Origin: Caenorhabditis remanei
Lineage: Eukaryota > Nematoda > Chromadorea > Rhabditida > Rhabditidae
Length of the DNA stretch: 64,000 nucleotides
Direction of reading: 5' to 3'
Assembly (NCBI RefSeq): GCF_010183535.1
Contig: NC_071333.1
Span: 5,888,587-5,952,586 of the forward strand
Within the stretch, counting starts at the first letter, position 1; each line of letters opens with the position of its first letter. The notes below the pieces were generated by a model. That model did not search any database and had not been told where the DNA came from. It worked only from the letters and a program-made list of their open reading frames with translations. The translations under genes and the position numbers were made by a program. Positions 60,101 through 64,000 of this stretch are shown in pieces.

Positions 60101-63017
60101 TGTTAAAAAAAAATTGATATTCAGCATGAGTTCGATGAACTTTTGTACTTTTATGACTTTCCTACTTTTGTGACTTCTCGGGTTGCTGAATTTTTATATA
60201 GTATCCTAATTAATACTCAATGTTTTTCTAAAACATGAAACCTGTAAATCAACTGTTAAAATGTACTGATATTACAGACAGTTTGCAATTTTTATTTGCA
60301 AGTCTGAGAAAAAAAAATCAGATTTATTCATTTTTCTATCACCAGTACACACCAAACTAAACTCTTCCAAGAATTCATCATTGTTCCATTTCCCTTACAC
60401 TGTTTTTTATTCAGTGACACTTTCTTCCAACATGTTTCCGTTTTGCCCTCCTCAAACCATGTGATCCATTACTTTTTCTATTGTGTCCGCCCGTCCTCGT
60501 GCTCTTTGAATCCGCCGATGCCTTCCCTCATTTATCTTAACCCATCTGCAGCAACCGTCGTCCCTTCAGGTATCATTAATCGCAACAATCGACTCGCCGC
60601 AGAAATATGCCTCCTTCAGTGTAGTTATTGGTATAAATGAAAACCCACAAGCCTTCTGGCAAACCAGAAATTTGACACCCAATGATTATTTTGATTCATT
60701 CTAGCAAATGGCGATATCATCCACACAAAACGTCCAATTTTTCTAAACAAAATGAAATATCAAAGTATTGATCCAGTGCCTAGTGTCTCGCCAAGTTTCA
60801 ATTTCTGTTTATTTTGAGACACCCAAAATGCATCTTACCACTGCCAAAGTATACCGACTTTTGTGTGTTTGAGGGTCTATGTATTTGTATAAATGTTTGG
60901 CACACTTTTGAGCGAAAACGATGAAAAAACTTTGAGAGCTGTAGAGAAACGTTTTCTTTCTCGGCCAGACAGACTGTCCCCAGAAGAAACCAGAAATCAA
61001 AAGAAACGTTGAAGGATTGGATGAAAAATTTGAAAACAAAACATAGAAAAATATTTTAAGTTAAACCATGGTGATTCCAGACACGGTAAAATTATTCTCA
61101 GGATAGCTGCATAGCATTTCTGAAAACAAAGAAATGCGTGAAAAACTGTGGGAACATTAATGTGAAAGGTTGAAAAAATCAAAAAACTATTTTTTTTTTG
61201 ATTCAAAAACCAGCACTTCTGGTGCAAAACATTTTGTCAATGCTTTTCGAGCGAAAATCCCCAACTCCCAATTTTTTTACTCGAGCACAACTAGAATAGT
61301 GCTCTTCTACTTGCGAAACTGAGTATATCACAAGAAAACATATTCTATAGCTCCCTCCCAGTCATCATCCCGATTCCAGCCACGACGACAAGTTTCGCAA
61401 AATCCTTTTTCCGTGATTCTGATTTTTGATCATGTCAAACTAGCATCCAAGATGAAGCCCGAAACTCAAGATAATATCCCTCATAAAGCTTAATAGCCCC
61501 GTTTTCATAGCGCAATAAAAGAAAAAAGTTGAAGCCTTATCTTTCATTTTTAATAATCCAACATCCAATTATTCGTATTCTCTATTTGTAGATGACATTT
61601 ATTTTATAGCATGTCTTTTTCTCTGAAAATTCTGTAAACAAGGAAGAAGATAAGAACACTTGAGATTATTGCCCAGTAAACTATTCATTTATAATGTGAA
61701 ATAAGACATGAGAGAGAAAAAAAATGAAAAAGCTTGACAGGAGAAAAAGCAGAGACCAAAAGTTGTGGGTTCGAGGGGATGGGTTTTGGAACAATACCAT
61801 TAAAAATAATGCTTATCGACAACTATCGAGAAAACGAATAGATGAAGAGGAACAACATCAATCACAAACTGCTTGAATGGATTAATCAACAAGAATTTAA
61901 CTATTATTAAAGGGGAAGGGAGGGAAGGAATTGAAAATTATAAAATTGAGGGGGGAAGAAAAAGGGAAAGTTGATTTACTATGGGAAAAAAACGGGGATT
62001 TTCCCAACGTCAGCGAGAATTGTTTGGCCTAAAGGCAACAGCAGAACGGAAATAGAATGAGCCGACTTTACTGGGCTGATGTGAAAAAACGTGAAGGTAA
62101 AATTGCATTCATTTGTGCAAGCAAGCTAGTTTTTTTGTTTTGTTTTTGCTAAATTTCAGCAATTTCAGATTCAAGACTGACGTTGGTGGATTATCCGAAA
62201 CAAGAAATGGTAGAATTGAGAGTACGAGATGGGAAAAAAACCGAGATAAAAAAAACTTGAAGACAAGAATAGTCATTGTGTCCTTCTGGACAAGGATGGG
62301 ATTGAGGTACAAGTATGATTGCAGGGTTTGGTAGGATGGATGGGGTAGACCATGGAAAGTCACACAAAAATGATATCGATTTGTACGGACAAACGGTTGG
62401 ACAAATGACTTAGGTCTGGGAAGACCTCAATTTGAACTTGAACATTTTCTTTGAAAATTGAATTCTAGATAACCAAAATATGAGTATTCACTTGGCCAGC
62501 AACATACGACGGAATGAAAAATAAAGGGGGAGAACAACTTTTTTTGAGGGCAGTTTTTTGAACCTTTTTACTTTTTTTCTAGATTTTTTATTTTTTTTGG
62601 GATTTCAAAATTAACTACGAAAGTTTTTCGAAAGTATGGAGGTTCGGGTGTTAGTGGGACAGTTTTTGGTTAATTATTCGGAACGGTAAACAAACGAAAA
62701 ATCATGAGATATTGGGAGAGATGATGTGGTGACAAAATATAGGTAGGGTGCGTAGGAAAAAGGAAAAGTGTTGTAAAGCTTTCAGTCGTATGAACATCTA
62801 AGCTTGTAGGTACAGCGGCTGGAAAAAAAAAACTACTTGAAAGGAAGGAAGAAGGAGAGAGGAGTGCTGTTAAATATGAAATTGCTACTTGAAACTACTA
62901 CGGATGAGGAAATAAGAATGAGTGGTCTACACTATTGCTGAAGTGGTCGTGGGGGGGGGGAAAGAAAAGAGGTAAGATTCAGAATCTGGAAGGAACAATG
63001 TAGACCGGTCGAAGAGT
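57108..63017. other. 5.9-kb region without a recognisable gene
   Basis: Upstream of the C2H2 gene and downstream of the gene at the window end, both on the minus strand. Only short AT-rich frames are present. A GC-richer island at about 57430-57700 is the strongest promoter candidate for the C2H2 gene. A 19-base direct repeat (ATTCGCTTTTTCTGTATGA) occurs twice at about 58516-58553. A hydrophobic minus frame (59864-60127) is not supported. Distal promoter, enhancers or non-coding exons are plausible. Confidence 0.4.
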
Positions 63018-64000
63018 TCAGAAGATTCTGGCGAATGGTCCCTTCTTCATGTACTTATCGACAAAGTTGTTGCTTGGTGGTCTGGTCTTCTTTTGTGGGG
63101 AGAAGAGTCCGGCGATCTCCTTGGTGATCTCATCGCTCAATGGAGCTGGCAAGAAGGTCGAGTTCTCCTTGCACTCCTCGGCCAACTCGATCGAGCTGTC
63201 TGATGCGAATCCAAGAGTGTCATGCACTTCCTCCTCCTTGATGTCTTCCGGAGCAACTTGCTCGTCTTCGTCGAGCTCTGGGAGTTGCTCGAAGAATGGC
63301 CAGAACTCATAGTGACGCTCCTTGCGTGGCTTTTGGCGCTCAGTTGGGTAGTCGATGATCACTTGGCGTGTGAATGGCACACCTTGTTGTTCATAGCTGA
63401 AATTATCTCTAATGAATACCTGTGAGAATTGCTGAGGTAATAGTTGCATTAGAAATCTCTCATGATTATATATCATTAGCCTAGTCTACGTCAGCCTAAT
63501 TGCACCCCTTCTTATATTTCTTTGCTTCTAAATATCATTCATTACGTAGAATGTTGTTCTCCTATTTCAGCTCTCGATCTATCTACATATATCTAGAGAA
63601 AGCGGAAGAAGAAATAGGAAAACGAAGAAGAAGAAGAAGTCATTTCTCCATTTCTTGAGAAGATACAATTACTGAACAAATATTTTCTGGTGCTCTCCCG
63701 ATTGCTCAACTACTAATATGTCTTTGCGGGGTGACTGAGGACGAAAAGTGAGAAGATTGAGGACCCCCACCATCTTCTTTGTTCTTTCAAAAACAAAATA
63801 TTGCAAGTATGTACGTGCATAAAAAGAAAAAAAGAATTCAAAGAGAAGGAAAAGGACCATTGATGCTGAGAGGAAGCAAGGGAAAGAAAATCTTACACTT
63901 TTGGTTTTTTCTACCCTACATATTTCAAAAGAATCTTCAGAAAGATGACTTACTCCAACTGGAACTCCTGAGTTTTGATGATCAAGTTGTTGAGAAGCAC
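63018..64000 (-). CDS. C-terminal part of an unrecognised, highly codon-biased acidic protein
   Basis: Two exons are visible: 63954 to beyond 64000, and 63018-63396 (end). They join in phase across a 557-base intron. The visible 141 residues run VLLNNLIIKTQEFQLD..., then a basic patch (ERQKPRKERHYEFWPFFEQL), an acidic stretch (ELDEDEQVAPEDIKEEE) and a conserved-looking end (NNFVDKYMKKGPFARIF). No domain is recognised. Codon use is strikingly biased to AAG, GAG, CTC, ATC, CCA and GTC, unlike every other gene here, which in Caenorhabditis points to high expression (for example in muscle). Inside the intron a minus-strand ATG frame (about 63669-63770) could be an alternative exon. The 5' part lies outside the window. 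Confidence 0.85.

Noticed and set aside
59864..60127. Minus-strand 87-codon frame with a membrane-like segment
   Set aside because: Isolated, AT-rich, no splice context or similarity.

Overview
The window is nematode nuclear DNA, almost certainly Caenorhabditis. It is AT-rich, has many short introns (about 40-60 bases, gtaagt...ttttcag), extended TTTCAG acceptors immediately before start codons that fit SL trans-splicing, and lineage-typical families: a DSL-type Notch ligand, a receptor-L-domain (irld-like) protein, a private cys-loop receptor array, ShKT proteins and an UNC-93-like transporter. From memory, and unverified, the combination of a LYST-like BEACH gene beside cys-loop receptors and a pyrroline-5-carboxylate reductase resembles part of the C. 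elegans X chromosome. All gene models were built by hand from splice signals, reading-phase continuity and paralogue comparison; no search was run.

Region 1 (about 1-18.6 kb, + strand). Four genes lie in the order A1-B1-A2-B2. A and B differ along most of their length, but all four end in the same PHD-like zinc finger, split by a phase-0 intron at the same place (Trp|Val). The A proteins carry a long Ser/Pro-rich region, a Lys-rich stretch and a shared N-terminal block. The B proteins carry a shared N-terminus, acidic regions and VK(Q/R)E motifs that recur at exon ends. The pair was duplicated together with upstream DNA. B1 has a Tc1/mariner-type element (6764-7688) in an intron and a degenerate finger. 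This paired module is the best candidate in the window for something undescribed.

Region 2 (about 20-33.2 kb, + strand) is a surface-receptor cluster. It holds a broken 5' copy of a DSL ligand gene, the intact ligand gene, a receptor-L-domain protein, and four tandem cys-loop ligand-gated channel genes with nearly identical exon lengths, plus a decayed fifth copy. The array shows a GG in place of a GT splice donor, a GC-AG intron, an intron loss and an intron carrying sequence copied from a neighbouring paralogue.

Region 3 (33.5-43.3 kb, - strand) is a single 33-exon gene for a roughly 2,750-residue BEACH protein of the LYST class.

Region 4 (44.3-53.3 kb) holds two tandem ShKT secreted proteins (+), pyrroline-5-carboxylate reductase (+), a small two-finger C2HC protein (+) and an UNC-93-like membrane protein (-).

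Region 5 (54.6-64 kb, - strand) holds a C2H2 zinc-finger protein with two psi-K-x-E motifs, then about 5.9 kb without a recognisable gene, then the last exons of a strongly codon-biased acidic protein that continues past the window end.
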